From assembly GCF_028369105.1 (NCBI RefSeq), contig NZ_JAQNDO010000001.1:8092501-8156500 (forward strand): a stretch of DNA of 64,000 nt, given 5' to 3'. This document shows positions 49,634-58,349 of this stretch, one piece after another. The first letter of the stretch is position 1; each line of letters begins with the position of its first letter. A program made the position numbers and the translations under genes. The notes under the pieces are model-generated. The model was not told where the DNA came from. It ran no database searches and saw only the letters and a program-made list of their open reading frames with translations. The stretch comes from Polyangium mundeleinium. Lineage in GTDB: Bacteria; Myxococcota_A; Polyangia; Polyangiales; Polyangiaceae.

Positions 49634-50092
49634 TCAGCGCAGCGGGGAAGAGAGCTTCTGGATCATGAGGCTCGTCCGCGGGTACCCCGCCGCGGCGGCG
49701 CTGGCCATGACACGCACAACGGCGTGGGCAGGGAGATCCTGGGCGGCAGCAATGAGGATCTCCCCCGGGAAGGGCACGTCGGGACAAATCTGCTGCCACA
49801 GCTCTTTCTTGTTCACGAGCAGCGTACGGAGCAACGCCGCGGCCTCGGCGAGCCGTCGCGGATCACGAAACAGAGGCTTCTTCGCCTCTTTGCCATACTG
49901 CGTGAACCAGCCGTCGCCGCCGAGCCAGCCGTGCTGCATCCAGATGCCGTTCGTGCCGAGATCGTAGCGGCCGTCCCTCACCGTCGCGCCGGGCGACCAC
50001 ACGACGTACGCGACGGTCGACGCGGCCCCGACGACGGCGCAGGCCAGCAGTTGCCGGCGGGTGGAGAGGCCTTGGGACCTGGAAGGGGGCAT
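49634..50092 (-). CDS. Chimeric gene: start of the GH-like protein joined to the end of the ExbD-like protein
   Basis: From ATG 50092 the 152-aa product is the GH-like N-terminus to 'RRLAEAAALLR', then 'TLLVNKKELWQQICPDVPFP' and 'VVRVMASAAAAGYPRTSLMI' to the end, the C-terminal part of the ExbD-like protein. The fusion is in frame because the duplication joint at about 49828 preserves it. It keeps the hydrophobic anchor of the GH-like protein, so it would display the ExbD periplasmic part on a new anchor. It may be expressed from the duplicated promoter or may be a neutral by-product. Confidence 0.7.
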   Translation of the reverse strand: MPPSRSQGLSTRRQLLACAVVGAASTVAYVVWSPGATVRDGRYDLGTNGIWMQHGWLGGDGWFTQYGKEAKKPLFRDPRRLAEAAALLRTLLVNKKELWQQICPDVPFPGEILIAAAQDLPAHAVVRVMASAAAAGYPRTSLMIQKLSSPLR

Positions 50093-50244
50093 GCGCGCGC
50101 TTGGCTCCGGCCGGATGAGACTGGGGAGGAATGCGCTGCCGTGGACAAGACAAATCCCGCGCGGCATTCGGCGGGGGGACGTCTTGCGCGCGCGCGTGAT
50201 TCGGAAGTTGCCGCGACGGGGCGCCGTTGGTATCCATCGCCCCC

Positions 50245-50580
50245 ATGAAACACATCGGCTGGCTGCTCGCGGCGCTGATCCTCTCGAGCGGCTGTAACTC
50301 GGCGATCGGCCCAAATCAAGCAGACGGGAACGATTGCAACGTCGTCTTGGACGAGAAGGCCTGCGGCGCGGCGTCGTATTGCGATCCCGGGGACCGCGTG
50401 AACGGCAGGTACCCGCGAAGACACACCTACGGGCTGCTCCGCGACGGGAGCCACGTGGTCGGCACCTGCAGGCCGAAGGGCGGCCCCGGCGCGGCGTGCA
50501 TGGGCCCCGATTCTTGCATCAGCAAACACTGCATGCACAGCCCGACGGAGACGCCCGAAGCCAAGGGCGTCTGCGACTAG
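50245..50580 (+). CDS. Small Cys-rich lipoprotein, copy 2
   Basis: A 111-aa paralogue of the lipoprotein at 49255, from ATG 50245. The signal is identical and the cysteines are all conserved. It differs by substitutions (NGRYPRRHTYG for DGRYARRRTYG) and an insertion near the end ('MHSPTETPEAKG'). The Cys pattern is kept despite the changes, which suggests selection, or that the duplication is young. Confidence 0.78.
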   Translation: MKHIGWLLAALILSSGCNSAIGPNQADGNDCNVVLDEKACGAASYCDPGDRVNGRYPRRHTYGLLRDGSHVVGTCRPKGGPGAACMGPDSCISKHCMHSPTETPEAKGVCD

Positions 50581-50632
50581 GCCACGCACGACGAAGCCCT
50601 GTCGAGCGCCTCGCCGAGCTCGATCCAGAAGC

Positions 50633-51217
50633 TCAGCGCAGCGGGGAAGAGAGCTTCTGGATCATGATGCTCGTCCGCGGGTACCCCGCCGCGGCGGCGC
50701 TGGCCATGACACGCACGACGGCGTGGGCAGGGAGATCCTGGGTGGCAGCAATGAGGATCTCCCCCGGGAAGGGCACGTCGGGACGAATCTGCTGCCAGAG
50801 TTCTTTCTTGTTCACGAGCAGCGTACGAAGCGCGTCGAGCGGGGGAGGCTCGGAGGCCTCGACGATTTCGGGCGTCTCGGCCACGAGGACGCCGTCGACG
50901 GTGACGTGGCGGGGACCCACGACGAGCAGGGGAGCGTCCACCAGGTCCTCGCCATGGAAGGCCGCCGGGAGCCAAGGCAGGCGCGTGGGGCCGCAGCACT
51001 CCCCGGAGGCCGAGAACGCGGGAAGCAGGCCAAACGCGTAACAAGCGAGGGGCAAGATGAACGCGAGGATGACGGGCGCGCGCACGCCCGGCAGCGTGCG
51101 CCACGCCCGTGGAGGGCATTGAACGAAGCGCAGGGCGATTCGCCGGAGGAGGCGAGGGCCGGGAGGACGGACGACGTGGGCGTTCGGAGCGGGGCGGCGG
51201 CGAAGAAGTCGGAGCAT
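50633..51217 (-). CDS. ExbD-like biopolymer transport protein
   Basis: ATG 51217 (MLRLLRRRPAPNAHVVRPPG) gives 194 aa. A basic cytoplasmic N-terminus and one TM segment ('VILAFILPLACYAFGLLPAF', about 52-71) precede a periplasmic domain that ends 'GEILIAATQDLPAHAVVRVM' and 'AAAAGYPRTSIMIQ', the strand-helix-strand of ExbD/TolR C-termini. It lacks the usual conserved Asp in the TM helix and has two cysteines just after it, so it is divergent. No ExbB partner is adjacent. An upstream ATG at 51295 would add 26 residues. Confidence 0.6.
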   Translation of the reverse strand: MLRLLRRRPAPNAHVVRPPGPRLLRRIALRFVQCPPRAWRTLPGVRAPVILAFILPLACYAFGLLPAFSASGECCGPTRLPWLPAAFHGEDLVDAPLLVVGPRHVTVDGVLVAETPEIVEASEPPPLDALRTLLVNKKELWQQIRPDVPFPGEILIAATQDLPAHAVVRVMASAAAAGYPRTSIMIQKLSSPLR

Positions 51218-51289
51218 GGGACCGGGTGGTGAGACGGTGCGGGCGGGGAAAGATTGGCGCCGACGACGTCGCGACCTTGCCGACGCCGT

Positions 51290-51573
51290 CGACACGCGGC
51301 GACCCCCGCAGTCCGTCGTGACCCGCGCCCCTCGACACGCGGCGACCCCCGCAGTCCGTCGTGACCCGCGCCCCTCGACGCGCGGCGACCCCCGCGGGTC
51401 CTCGTGACCTGCGCCCCTCGACGCGCGGCGACCCCCGCGGGTCCTCGTGACCTGCGCCCCTCGACGCGCGGCGACCCCCGCGGGTCATCGTCACCCGCGC
51501 CCCTCGACGCGCGTCGACCCCCGCGGGTCATCGTCACCCGCGCCCCTTGACGCGCGTCGACCCCCTTGGACGT
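51290..51573. repeat. 43-bp tandem repeat (minisatellite), about 6.6 copies
   Basis: Head-to-tail units of 43 bp based on CGACGCGCGGCGACCCCCGC. Adjacent units are most alike (copies 1-2, 3-4 and 5-6 form pairs), indicating stepwise expansion. The unit is not a multiple of three and no spacers vary between units. It lies upstream of the ExbD-like gene (start 51217). Confidence 0.9.
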
Positions 51574-51585
51574 CACCCTCCTGCG

Positions 51586-52020
51586 TTATCGCCGGAGCGA
51601 TAACACGACCGGCCCAGCGGACACGTCGCCGCAGGTGAGGGAGACGTCGTCGCAGGCCGACATGTTCACGTCGACCACGATGTCCTTGCTCCGGCGGAAG
51701 GGCGACGTGCTGGTCGGCATCACGAGGACCAGCGTCTCCTTCGGCTCGCCATCGCATTCGAGGGCGTCTTCGACGGCGACCCCGTCCACCACGTCGCTCC
51801 CGGACGCCTGGGCGAGCTGCACGAGGAGGCTCGGGGACATGCTGCTTTTGGGGCACGTGTACACGACCGGAATGCCGAGCAGCGCCCCATGCAGGAATTG
51901 GCCCTTGCCGCCCATCTCGATCGCGAGCCCGTCCATCGCGCGCGCCGTCCCCGGCACGAGCGGCAGCGCCGTCCCCACGACGAAAAGAAACGCCACGTTC
52001 GTCCCAAGCATCTGTTTCAT
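51586..52020 (-). CDS. Exported protein of unknown function
   Basis: ATG 52020, chosen over the ATG two codons upstream because GGGGGA lies 6 nt before it; 144 aa. The signal peptide 'VAFLFVVGTALPLVPGTARA' is clear. The mature part is a small beta-rich domain with four cysteines ('YTCPKSS', 'LECDGEP', 'MSACDDVSLTCGDVS'). I do not recognise the family. It lies next to the 43-bp repeats, so its terminator region is made of them. Confidence 0.68.
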   Translation of the reverse strand: MKQMLGTNVAFLFVVGTALPLVPGTARAMDGLAIEMGGKGQFLHGALLGIPVVYTCPKSSMSPSLLVQLAQASGSDVVDGVAVEDALECDGEPKETLVLVMPTSTSPFRRSKDIVVDVNMSACDDVSLTCGDVSAGPVVLSLRR

Positions 52021-52462
52021 GTTCATTCCCCCGGCGTTGTGTATTCGGATCGGCGTGAAGGAGCGCAAGTCACGTACATGAAATGGCCGCACACAGGCGC
52101 GCTTCGTTCCGAACAGCCCCCTCGGCGCCCTCCGTGGCAATGGTTCGCCTCGGGCGCGACGTCGCCCGCGCATGGCGACGCGTCCTTCATGACCGGCGAT
52201 GAAATCGTGCTCGACGGAGGAATGACCCGGGTTTGACGCCGGCGATCGACGGCACGCCCTCGGGCCCGGAGACGCCCTTGCCCGCGGGCGCCTTCGTTCC
52301 GGACAGCCGCGCGGACGCCGTCCGCGGCGCGAGTTCTCCGATTGAAGCATGGCGCCCCTTTGGCTACGTTCTCGGGCGACGACCGTGCCGGCGAAGAGCC
52401 CGCGCGGATGCGCGGACGAGCACGACGCGCCGGGCCGATCGCTCGGCTGTCAGGAGGATGAA
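52021..52462. other. Intergenic with a decayed gene remnant
   Basis: About 440 bp. It contains the SDR remnant (52130-52236) and the promoter side of the aldehyde dehydrogenase. Nothing else is recognised. Confidence 0.4.
52130..52236 (+). pseudogene. C-terminal remnant of a short-chain dehydrogenase
   Basis: The plus frame ends 'GDASFMTGDEIVLDGGMTRV' and stops at 52236. This is the typical SDR ending (Sxa-S-f-x-TG-xxixvDGGx). The preceding residues are already scrambled and the N-terminal 200 residues are missing. Confidence 0.55.
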
Positions 52463-54046
52463 ATGGGCCAGGTGGTGATGGACCGAGGGGCGGGGAACGT
52501 GACGGGGAGCGGTCCGGGCGCCAATGGGCACGCGGCGACGAAGATCCGGAGCTACGCGCCGGCCACGGGCGAGCTGCTCGGCGAGGTGAAGGTCACCTCC
52601 GCCGACGAGGTCAAGCGCGCCGTCGAGCGGGCGCGGCGCGCGCAGGAGGCCTGGGGCGCGCTGCCCGTCGAGGAGCGCTGCGAGCGCGTGCTCCGCTTCC
52701 GCGACGCCATCGTCGACCGCGCCGACGAGATCGTCGACCTGCTCGTGCGCGAGTGCGGAAAACCCCGCCACGAGGCCTTGCTCCACGAGGTCATGGTCGC
52801 CGCCGATCTGGCGACCTTCTTCGCCAAGGCCGCGCCACACGTCCTCGCGCCGCACGAGGTCAAGCTCCACATGTTCAAGCATCGCCGGAGCTTCATCCAC
52901 TACAAGCCGCGCGGCGTCGTGGCCGTGATCTCGCCCTGGAACTACCCGTTCCAGCTCCCCTTGCGCGACGCCATCATCGCCCTGCTCGCGGGCAACGCCG
53001 TCGTCATCAAGCCGAGCGAGGTGACGCCGCTCATCGCGCAGAAGGCCAAGGAGGTCTGGGACAGCGCGGGCCTGCCCGAGGATCTGCTCCAGGTCGTCCC
53101 CGGCTTCGGGCCGACGGGCGCGGCGCTCATCGAGGCCCAGCCCGACTTCGTGATCCTCACGGGCAGCGTCGCCACGGGCCGCAGGGTCGCGGCCGCGTGT
53201 GGCGAGCGGCTCATCCCGTGCGTGATGGAGCTCGGCGGCAAGGCCCCGCTCATCGCCTGCGCCGACGCCGACGTCGAGCGCACCGCGCGCGCCATCGTGT
53301 TCGGCGGCTTCTCGAACGCCGGCCAGGTCTGCGTCTCCGTCGAGCGCGTCTACGCGCACCGCGAGATCCACGACAAGCTCGTCGATCGCGTCGTCGAGCT
53401 GACGAAGGAGCTTCGGCAGGGCGATCCGAGCGCGGAGTTCGTCGACGTCGGCGCGATCATCTTCCCGCACCAGATCGACGTGGCCGAGAAGCACATCGCG
53501 GACGCGGTTGGCAAGGGCGGCACGGTGCGCGCGGGCGGCAAGCGGCGCGAGGGGCCGGGGCAGTTCTTCGAGCCGACCGTGATCGACGGCTGCAACCACC
53601 AGATGACCGTGATGACCGAGGAGATCTTCGGGCCGATCGTGCCGTTCATGCGCGTCTCGACCGAGGAGGAGGCCGTGCGCCTCGCGAACGACTCGCACCT
53701 CGGCCTGAACGCGTACGTCTTCTCGCGCGACCGGGATCACGCAACGCGTCTCGCCGAGCGCGTCGAGGCGGGCAGCGTGCTCGTGAACGACGTGCTCACG
53801 AACGGCGGCACGCCCGACACGCCCTTCGGCGGCATCAAGGCGAGCGGCTTCGGCCGGGCGATGGGCGAGGAAGGGCTGCGCGAGATGTGCAACATCAAGC
53901 ACGTCAGCGTCGAGCGGGTCGGCCTGGGGAGCAAGGACCCGCTCTGGTACCCCTACACGGCCCAAAGTTATGGTTGGTTCCGCAAAGGGCTCCGGGCGCT
54001 CTTCTCCGGCGGCGGACTCTTGCAGCGCATTGGCGAGATCCTGTAA
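52463..54046 (+). CDS. NAD(P)-dependent aldehyde dehydrogenase
   Basis: The start ATG 52463 follows CAGGAGGAT; 527 aa. The ALDH fold is complete: 'VISPWNYPFQLPLRDAIIAL' (oxyanion Asn in PWNYPF), 'NAVVIKPSEVTPL', 'FVILTGSVATGRRVA' (cofactor loop), 'VMELGGKAPLI' (catalytic Glu), 'GFSNAGQVCVSVERVYAH' (catalytic Cys), 'EEIFGPIVPFMRV'. After the catalytic part a C-terminal tail of about 50 residues carries aromatic and Gly-rich hydrophobic stretches and may touch the membrane. Class and substrate cannot be told. It reads with the kinase gene 74 bp downstream. Confidence 0.95.
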   Translation: MGQVVMDRGAGNVTGSGPGANGHAATKIRSYAPATGELLGEVKVTSADEVKRAVERARRAQEAWGALPVEERCERVLRFRDAIVDRADEIVDLLVRECGKPRHEALLHEVMVAADLATFFAKAAPHVLAPHEVKLHMFKHRRSFIHYKPRGVVAVISPWNYPFQLPLRDAIIALLAGNAVVIKPSEVTPLIAQKAKEVWDSAGLPEDLLQVVPGFGPTGAALIEAQPDFVILTGSVATGRRVAAACGERLIPCVMELGGKAPLIACADADVERTARAIVFGGFSNAGQVCVSVERVYAHREIHDKLVDRVVELTKELRQGDPSAEFVDVGAIIFPHQIDVAEKHIADAVGKGGTVRAGGKRREGPGQFFEPTVIDGCNHQMTVMTEEIFGPIVPFMRVSTEEEAVRLANDSHLGLNAYVFSRDRDHATRLAERVEAGSVLVNDVLTNGGTPDTPFGGIKASGFGRAMGEEGLREMCNIKHVSVERVGLGSKDPLWYPYTAQSYGWFRKGLRALFSGGGLLQRIGEIL

Positions 54047-54120
54047 TCAGGTGGCACGCAGGGGTGGTGGATGGGACCGGTCGCCCCAGGCCCCCCACCC
54101 CGCCCTCCCTCGTGCCGCGC

Positions 54121-55845
54121 ATGAAGTCCTGTCCCACGTGTAGCCTCCGGTATCCGAGCGAGAGCAACACTTGCTTCGCGGACGGCTCGACGCTCGTCGT
54201 GCTGCGGGATCCGTGGCTCGGCACCACCGTCGCGGGCCGCTACGTGCTCGACGAGCTCATCGGCATCGGCGGCATGGCCTCCGTGTACCGCGCGCGCTTC
54301 CTGCTCACGGACCGGCCCTGCGCGGTGAAGCTCCTGAACCCGCAGCTCGCCTCGGACCACACGACGCGCGAGCGCTTCAACCGCGAGGCGAAGCTCGCGC
54401 AGCGGCTCGCGCACCCGAACATCATCGAGATCTTCGACCACGGCGACGCGGAGGACGGCACGCCGTTCCTCGTGATGGAGCTGCTCGAAGGCGAGAGCCT
54501 CTCGGAGCTCATCGCGGCCGGACCCGTGCCGCTCGCGCGCGCGCTACCCATCGTCATTCAGATGACGCGCGCGCTCGCCCGCGCCCACGACTTCGAGGTG
54601 ATCCACCGGGATCTCAAGCCGGAGAACGTGTTCTTGCTCCGGGGCGACCGGGTCAAGCTCCTCGATTTCGGCATCGCGCGCTGCGCGCAGGACGTGCGCC
54701 TGACGAACGCGGGCGAGGTGTTCGGCACGCCCGAGTACATGGCCCCCGAGCGCGCGACGTCGTCGGACGCGGGCCCGCCGGCCGATCTCTACGCGCTCGG
54801 CGTGATGCTCTTCGAGATGCTCACGCAGCGCCTGCCCTTCGACGCGCCGAGCCCCGCGCAGATCCTGAACAAGCACATGCTGGAGCCGCCGCCGCGCCTC
54901 GGCGAGAACCTGCCGGACGCGCCGCCCGCGCTCGATCACCTCGTCTACGACCTGATGTCGAAGGTGCCCGATGGCCGGCCCGTCGACGCCCACCGGGTCC
55001 TCGCGATGCTCCAGGAGATCAGCGAGGCCGCGCGCATCCCCTTGCCGCCCGATCTCGACGCAGCGCCGCTCGCGCCCCCGCGCCCCTCGGCCACGGCCGC
55101 GGCTCCGCGCTGGAGCACGCGCGTCGAGATCGTCGAGCGCCTCGTCAGCAAGACCTACGGGGGCGCCTTGCCGGTCGAGGTCGCGCGCACGCTCGAGCAG
55201 ATGAAGGCCCACGTGAAGGAGCTCGTGGAGCTGCGGGCCCGCGGCCTCGAAGAGCAACGCGCGCTCGACACGATCCACCGCGAGTGGAAGGAAGGCCGCT
55301 TCCGCCATGGCAAGGCGATGGATCGGCTCACGGTGGACATCTCGCGGACACGCGAGGAAGCACGCGCGACCCGGGTCGGCATCGCGCCGCTCGCCGCGGC
55401 CGCGCGATCGTTCGCGCCGCGCGTGCGCGAGGCGCACCGAGAGGTGGTCTTCTGGGAGGGCCGGAGCGGCTTCCGCGAGCCCTACCGTGAGCTCGCGGTC
55501 GCATACCGCACGCTCGCCGATCTCGTCGACCTGTGGACCAACGCGCGCCACGCGGAGCTCGAAGTGGAGGCGGCGGCGGTCGAGAAAGAGCGGGCCGTGT
55601 CCGAGGTGGACCAGCAGATCCGAGAGCTCAGGCACAGCCTGGTGATCGCGGATCGAGCGATGGAGGATCGCAAGGCGAAGCACTTCCTCGCGCTCGGGGA
55701 CGTCGGCCGGCGCGCGGAGAAGCTCGAGTTCGAGCTCTTGCGCTCCTCGGGCCGGATCTGCGCGCCGCTGCGGGGCCGGGCGGATCTGGCGCCGCTCTTC
55801 GCCGAGCTCGCAGGCAGCACACCCGCGGCGGCGGCGCCGGCTTGA
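54121..55845 (+). CDS. Ser/Thr protein kinase with N-terminal zinc ribbon and C-terminal coiled coil
   Basis: A 574-aa protein from ATG 54121. Residues 1-20 form a zinc-ribbon-like element ('MKSCPTCSLRYP', then 'NTCFADG'). The kinase domain (about 40-310) is intact: 'IGIGGMASVYRARF', Lys in 'PCAVKLLNPQ', 'VIHRDLKPENVFLL', 'LLDFGIAR', 'GTPEYMAPERA'. After a Pro linker the last 240 residues are long charged helices ('EQMKAHVKELVELRARGLEE', 'VDQQIRELRHSLVIADRAME'), with no TM segment, so it is a soluble kinase. Hanks-type kinases are numerous in myxobacteria; the target is unknown. Confidence 0.94.
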   Translation: MKSCPTCSLRYPSESNTCFADGSTLVVLRDPWLGTTVAGRYVLDELIGIGGMASVYRARFLLTDRPCAVKLLNPQLASDHTTRERFNREAKLAQRLAHPNIIEIFDHGDAEDGTPFLVMELLEGESLSELIAAGPVPLARALPIVIQMTRALARAHDFEVIHRDLKPENVFLLRGDRVKLLDFGIARCAQDVRLTNAGEVFGTPEYMAPERATSSDAGPPADLYALGVMLFEMLTQRLPFDAPSPAQILNKHMLEPPPRLGENLPDAPPALDHLVYDLMSKVPDGRPVDAHRVLAMLQEISEAARIPLPPDLDAAPLAPPRPSATAAAPRWSTRVEIVERLVSKTYGGALPVEVARTLEQMKAHVKELVELRARGLEEQRALDTIHREWKEGRFRHGKAMDRLTVDISRTREEARATRVGIAPLAAAARSFAPRVREAHREVVFWEGRSGFREPYRELAVAYRTLADLVDLWTNARHAELEVEAAAVEKERAVSEVDQQIRELRHSLVIADRAMEDRKAKHFLALGDVGRRAEKLEFELLRSSGRICAPLRGRADLAPLFAELAGSTPAAAAPA

Positions 55846-55937
55846 GAGACTGCTGGGGATGACGCGACGTTTGTGCGATGATGTCTCCGGGGCGTGAGAT
55901 CGCGCCGCAATTTCAGGCGCGAGAGCCCCGCGAAAAC

Positions 55938-56195
55938 ATGTCGGGCAAGGTCAAGCAGATCATCGACGCCATCGTCGCCCACCGCTCGCGGGGCAACCCG
56001 ACGATGGCGGGGTTCGTCCGCGCAAAGCTGATGCTGAAGGGCATCGATCCCTCGAAGCACACGGACACCTCCTCCGACGATCCCGAGGTCCTTCGAAAGC
56101 TCGAGGCCCTCGCGCGCGAGCTCGGCGTCGATCTGCCGGGGCCCGGCGCGGGCGTGTCGTGGCGACCTCCGCCGTCCTCGGGCCCGCAACGCTAG
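55938..56195 (+). CDS. Small helical protein of unknown function
   Basis: From ATG 55938 the product is 85 aa: 'SGKVKQIIDAIVAHRSRGNP', 'MAGFVRAKLMLKGIDPSKHT', 'DPEVLRKLEALARELGVDLP'. The frame is open from 55878, but the earlier part is not helix-like. Homologues are typically short and adjoin FIST or kinase genes in relatives, but I cannot name a family. The stop overlaps the start of the terminator hairpin. Confidence 0.6.
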   Translation: MSGKVKQIIDAIVAHRSRGNPTMAGFVRAKLMLKGIDPSKHTDTSSDDPEVLRKLEALARELGVDLPGPGAGVSWRPPPSSGPQR

Positions 56196-56231
56196 AACAT
56201 CGATCGGTTTGACAACCGCTCGATGTTCTAG
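56192..56231 (+). terminator. Strong intrinsic terminator
   Basis: CTAGAACATCGA (56192-56203) pairs perfectly with TCGATGTTCTAG (56220-56231), and the inner CGGTT/AACCG extends the stem to 17 of 18 bp around a TGAC loop. A short T-run (CTCTTTTG) follows. It ends the kinase/small protein transcript. Confidence 0.85.
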
Positions 56232-56391
56232 CTCTTTTGTCCCGAGGGGGGCGCCTCGCGTCCCCCTCTCGCCCGGGCAAAGCCCGGTCGATTCACCCCC
56301 CGAGGCGAGCTCGCTTCGCGATCTCGCAGAGCGCCGAACGGGTCGGCGCTCTAGCCATCTTCTTCGAGAGCACGCAGGGAGGATTGTCAAC

Positions 56392-57498
56392 GTGCCCGTT
56401 CGAACCGCTCATGCGACCGAGATCGGCGCAGACGACGTCGCGCGCCACATGCGCGCCGAGCTCGCGTCCGTCGAGCCCATCGTGGTCCTTTATTTCGCCG
56501 GCGGCCCGCGGGATCCACGCGCGCTCGCCGAGGCGATGCAGCGCGCGTTTCCAGGCGCGATCGTGGTCGGCTGCACGACGGCCGGCGAGCGCGAGGGCCG
56601 CGCATGGCGCAAGGGCTCGGTCGTCGCGATGGCGCTCGGCGCCGAGATCGTGCGGGACGCGGCCGTCGCCGTGATCGAGGATCTCCGCGGGCGCGCCGAC
56701 GTGAAGGCCGCGCTCGCGCCGCTCGAAGCGCACTTCGATCGTCCACTCGCGCGCCTGGATCCCACGCGGCACGTGGGCCTCCTGTTCGTCGACGGGCTCA
56801 GCACGGCCGAGGCCCGTCTCATGGATCGGCTCGGCGATCTCACGGACATCCCGATCCTCGGCGGCTCAGCCGGCGACGACCTCGCCTTCGCCTCGACGTG
56901 GGTCACGAAGGACGGCACCGCGTACACGAACGCCGCCGTCCTGCTCCTGCTTGAGCCCGCCGTGCCGTTCCGCGCGATCAAGACGCAGAGCTTCCGCCCG
57001 CTCGATCGCACGCTCTGCGTGACGGCCTGCGACGAGGCCGCGCGGGTCGTGCATGCGTTCGACGGCAAACCCGCGGCAGTCCGGTACGCCGAGGTGCTCG
57101 GGATCCCGATGGCCGAAGTCGTGAGCCACTTCCAGCGCCACCCGCTCGGCCTGATGGTCGGCGACGAACCGTTCGTCCGAAGCCCGCAGCAGCTCCGCGG
57201 CGAGAGCGTGGTGTTTTACTGCGAGGTCCCCGAGGGCACGGTCCTCACGGTGCTCGAAGCGAGCGACATCGTGGAGGACACGCGCCGCGCGCTCACGGAA
57301 GCCCGCGAGGAGCTCGGCGGCGCATCGGCGCTCGTCGGCTTCGACTGCGTGTTGCGGACGCTGGAGATCGAGGCCCGCGGGCTGCTCGATCCGTACGGCG
57401 CGATCTTCGAGGGCATCCCGACGGCCTTGTTCAGCACGTACGGCGAGCAGTTCGTCGGCCACGTCAACCAGACGGCCACGATGCTCCTCTTCGGCTGA
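56392..57498 (+). CDS. FIST-domain sensor protein
   Basis: GTG start at 56392 with AGGGAGGA upstream; 368 aa. FIST N: 'PIVVLYFAGGPRDPRALAEA', 'GAIVVGCTTAGE', 'HVGLLFVDGLS', 'IPILGGSAGDDLAF', 'AVLLLLEPAVPFRAIKTQSF'. FIST C (about 225-365): 'YAEVLGIPMAEVVSHFQRHP', 'VFYCEVPEGTVLTVLEA', 'ALVGFDCVLR', 'ALFSTYGEQFVGHVNQTAT'. FIST proteins bind small molecules and feed two-component or cyclic-di-GMP pathways. No signalling partner is fused; the strong terminator separates it from the kinase. Confidence 0.93.
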   Translation: MPVRTAHATEIGADDVARHMRAELASVEPIVVLYFAGGPRDPRALAEAMQRAFPGAIVVGCTTAGEREGRAWRKGSVVAMALGAEIVRDAAVAVIEDLRGRADVKAALAPLEAHFDRPLARLDPTRHVGLLFVDGLSTAEARLMDRLGDLTDIPILGGSAGDDLAFASTWVTKDGTAYTNAAVLLLLEPAVPFRAIKTQSFRPLDRTLCVTACDEAARVVHAFDGKPAAVRYAEVLGIPMAEVVSHFQRHPLGLMVGDEPFVRSPQQLRGESVVFYCEVPEGTVLTVLEASDIVEDTRRALTEAREELGGASALVGFDCVLRTLEIEARGLLDPYGAIFEGIPTALFSTYGEQFVGHVNQTATMLLFG

Positions 57499-57546
57499 TC
57501 GCCGCGGGGCTTCCGGCGCGCCCGGCGGGGCTCCATCAGTCCCCGC

Positions 57547-58335
57547 ATGGCGTTCGCGGGGATCCTCTTCGACGTGGATGGCGTGCTCGTCGATTCGCCG
57601 CACGAGCGAGCCTGGCGGGAGACCTTGGACGAGCTCATGCGGGGCCCCTGGAAAGACCTCGCCGCGCAGTCGCTGTACACGCCCGCGCGCTTCGACACAG
57701 CGGTCTACCAGGAGCTCGTCGCGGGCAAACCCCGCGAGGACGGAGCGCGCGCGGCGCTCGAGTACTTCGGCGTCCCCAACGCCGCAGCCCTCGCCGCGGA
57801 GTACGCAGCCGCGAAGCAAGCAAAGATCCTGGGCCTCATCCAGGAAGGCGCGTTCCAGGCCTTCCCGGACGCACTGCGGTTCGTGCTCGCGGTGCGCGAC
57901 ATGGGCTTGCCGATGGCGGTCGCCTCGTCGTCGAGAAACGCAAACGAGCTGCTCGCGCGGATCGTGGTGCCCGAGCCGATGCCAGGTCTCCGTCCGGATC
58001 CACTCGGCAAGGAGCCCGGCACGACGCTCGTCGATCTCTTCGACGCAAACGTCTGCGGCCGGACGTTCCCGCGGGGCAAACCCTCCCCAGACATCTTCCT
58101 CGGCGCCGCAGCAGAGCTCGGTGTGCAGCCCGAGGCAGCACTCGTCGTGGAGGACGCAACATCAGGAGTGCAAGCAGCAAAAGCCGGCGGGATGTGGGCG
58201 CTCGGAGTGGCGCGGCTCGGAGACGCCGAGCTCTTGCGGGCAGCGGGGGCCGACCTCGTGGTGGAGTCACTCGACGAGGTGGATCGAGACGCACTCGCGC
58301 GGGGGACACTCGCGCGCGTCAAGAAGGCGGCGTGA
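57547..58335 (+). CDS. HAD-superfamily hydrolase, beta-phosphoglucomutase-like
   Basis: A 262-aa protein. Motif I 'GILFDVDGVLVDSPHERAWR' (nucleophile Asp and acid/base Asp), motif II 'MAVASSSRNANELL', motif III Lys in 'GRTFPRGKPSPDIFLGAAAE', motif IV 'ALVVEDATSGVQAAKAGG'. The cap is the helical C1 type. This layout is shared by beta-phosphoglucomutase and related sugar phosphatases; a 30-residue insertion before motif III ('EPMPGLRPDPLGKEPG') is unusual. It starts 49 bp after the FIST gene. Confidence 0.92.
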   Translation: MAFAGILFDVDGVLVDSPHERAWRETLDELMRGPWKDLAAQSLYTPARFDTAVYQELVAGKPREDGARAALEYFGVPNAAALAAEYAAAKQAKILGLIQEGAFQAFPDALRFVLAVRDMGLPMAVASSSRNANELLARIVVPEPMPGLRPDPLGKEPGTTLVDLFDANVCGRTFPRGKPSPDIFLGAAAELGVQPEAALVVEDATSGVQAAKAGGMWALGVARLGDAELLRAAGADLVVESLDEVDRDALARGTLARVKKAA

Positions 58336-58349
58336 TGTCTTCTCCAGGG

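Larger units (their letters stand above)
48841..50828. repeat. Tandem duplication of about 1 kb
   Basis: Unit 1 spans about 48841-49828 and unit 2 about 49829-50828. They match nearly throughout with few substitutions and small indels. Each unit holds the 5' part of the GH-like gene, the intergenic, a small lipoprotein gene, and the 3' part of the ExbD-like gene. The joint makes a chimeric gene. Confidence 0.92.

Noticed and set aside
51290-51573. CRISPR array
   Set aside because: The 43-bp units are contiguous with no variable spacers, and no cas genes are near.
52364-53965. 533-aa minus-strand frame over the aldehyde dehydrogenase
   Set aside because: Asp/Arg/Ala-rich shadow without motifs.
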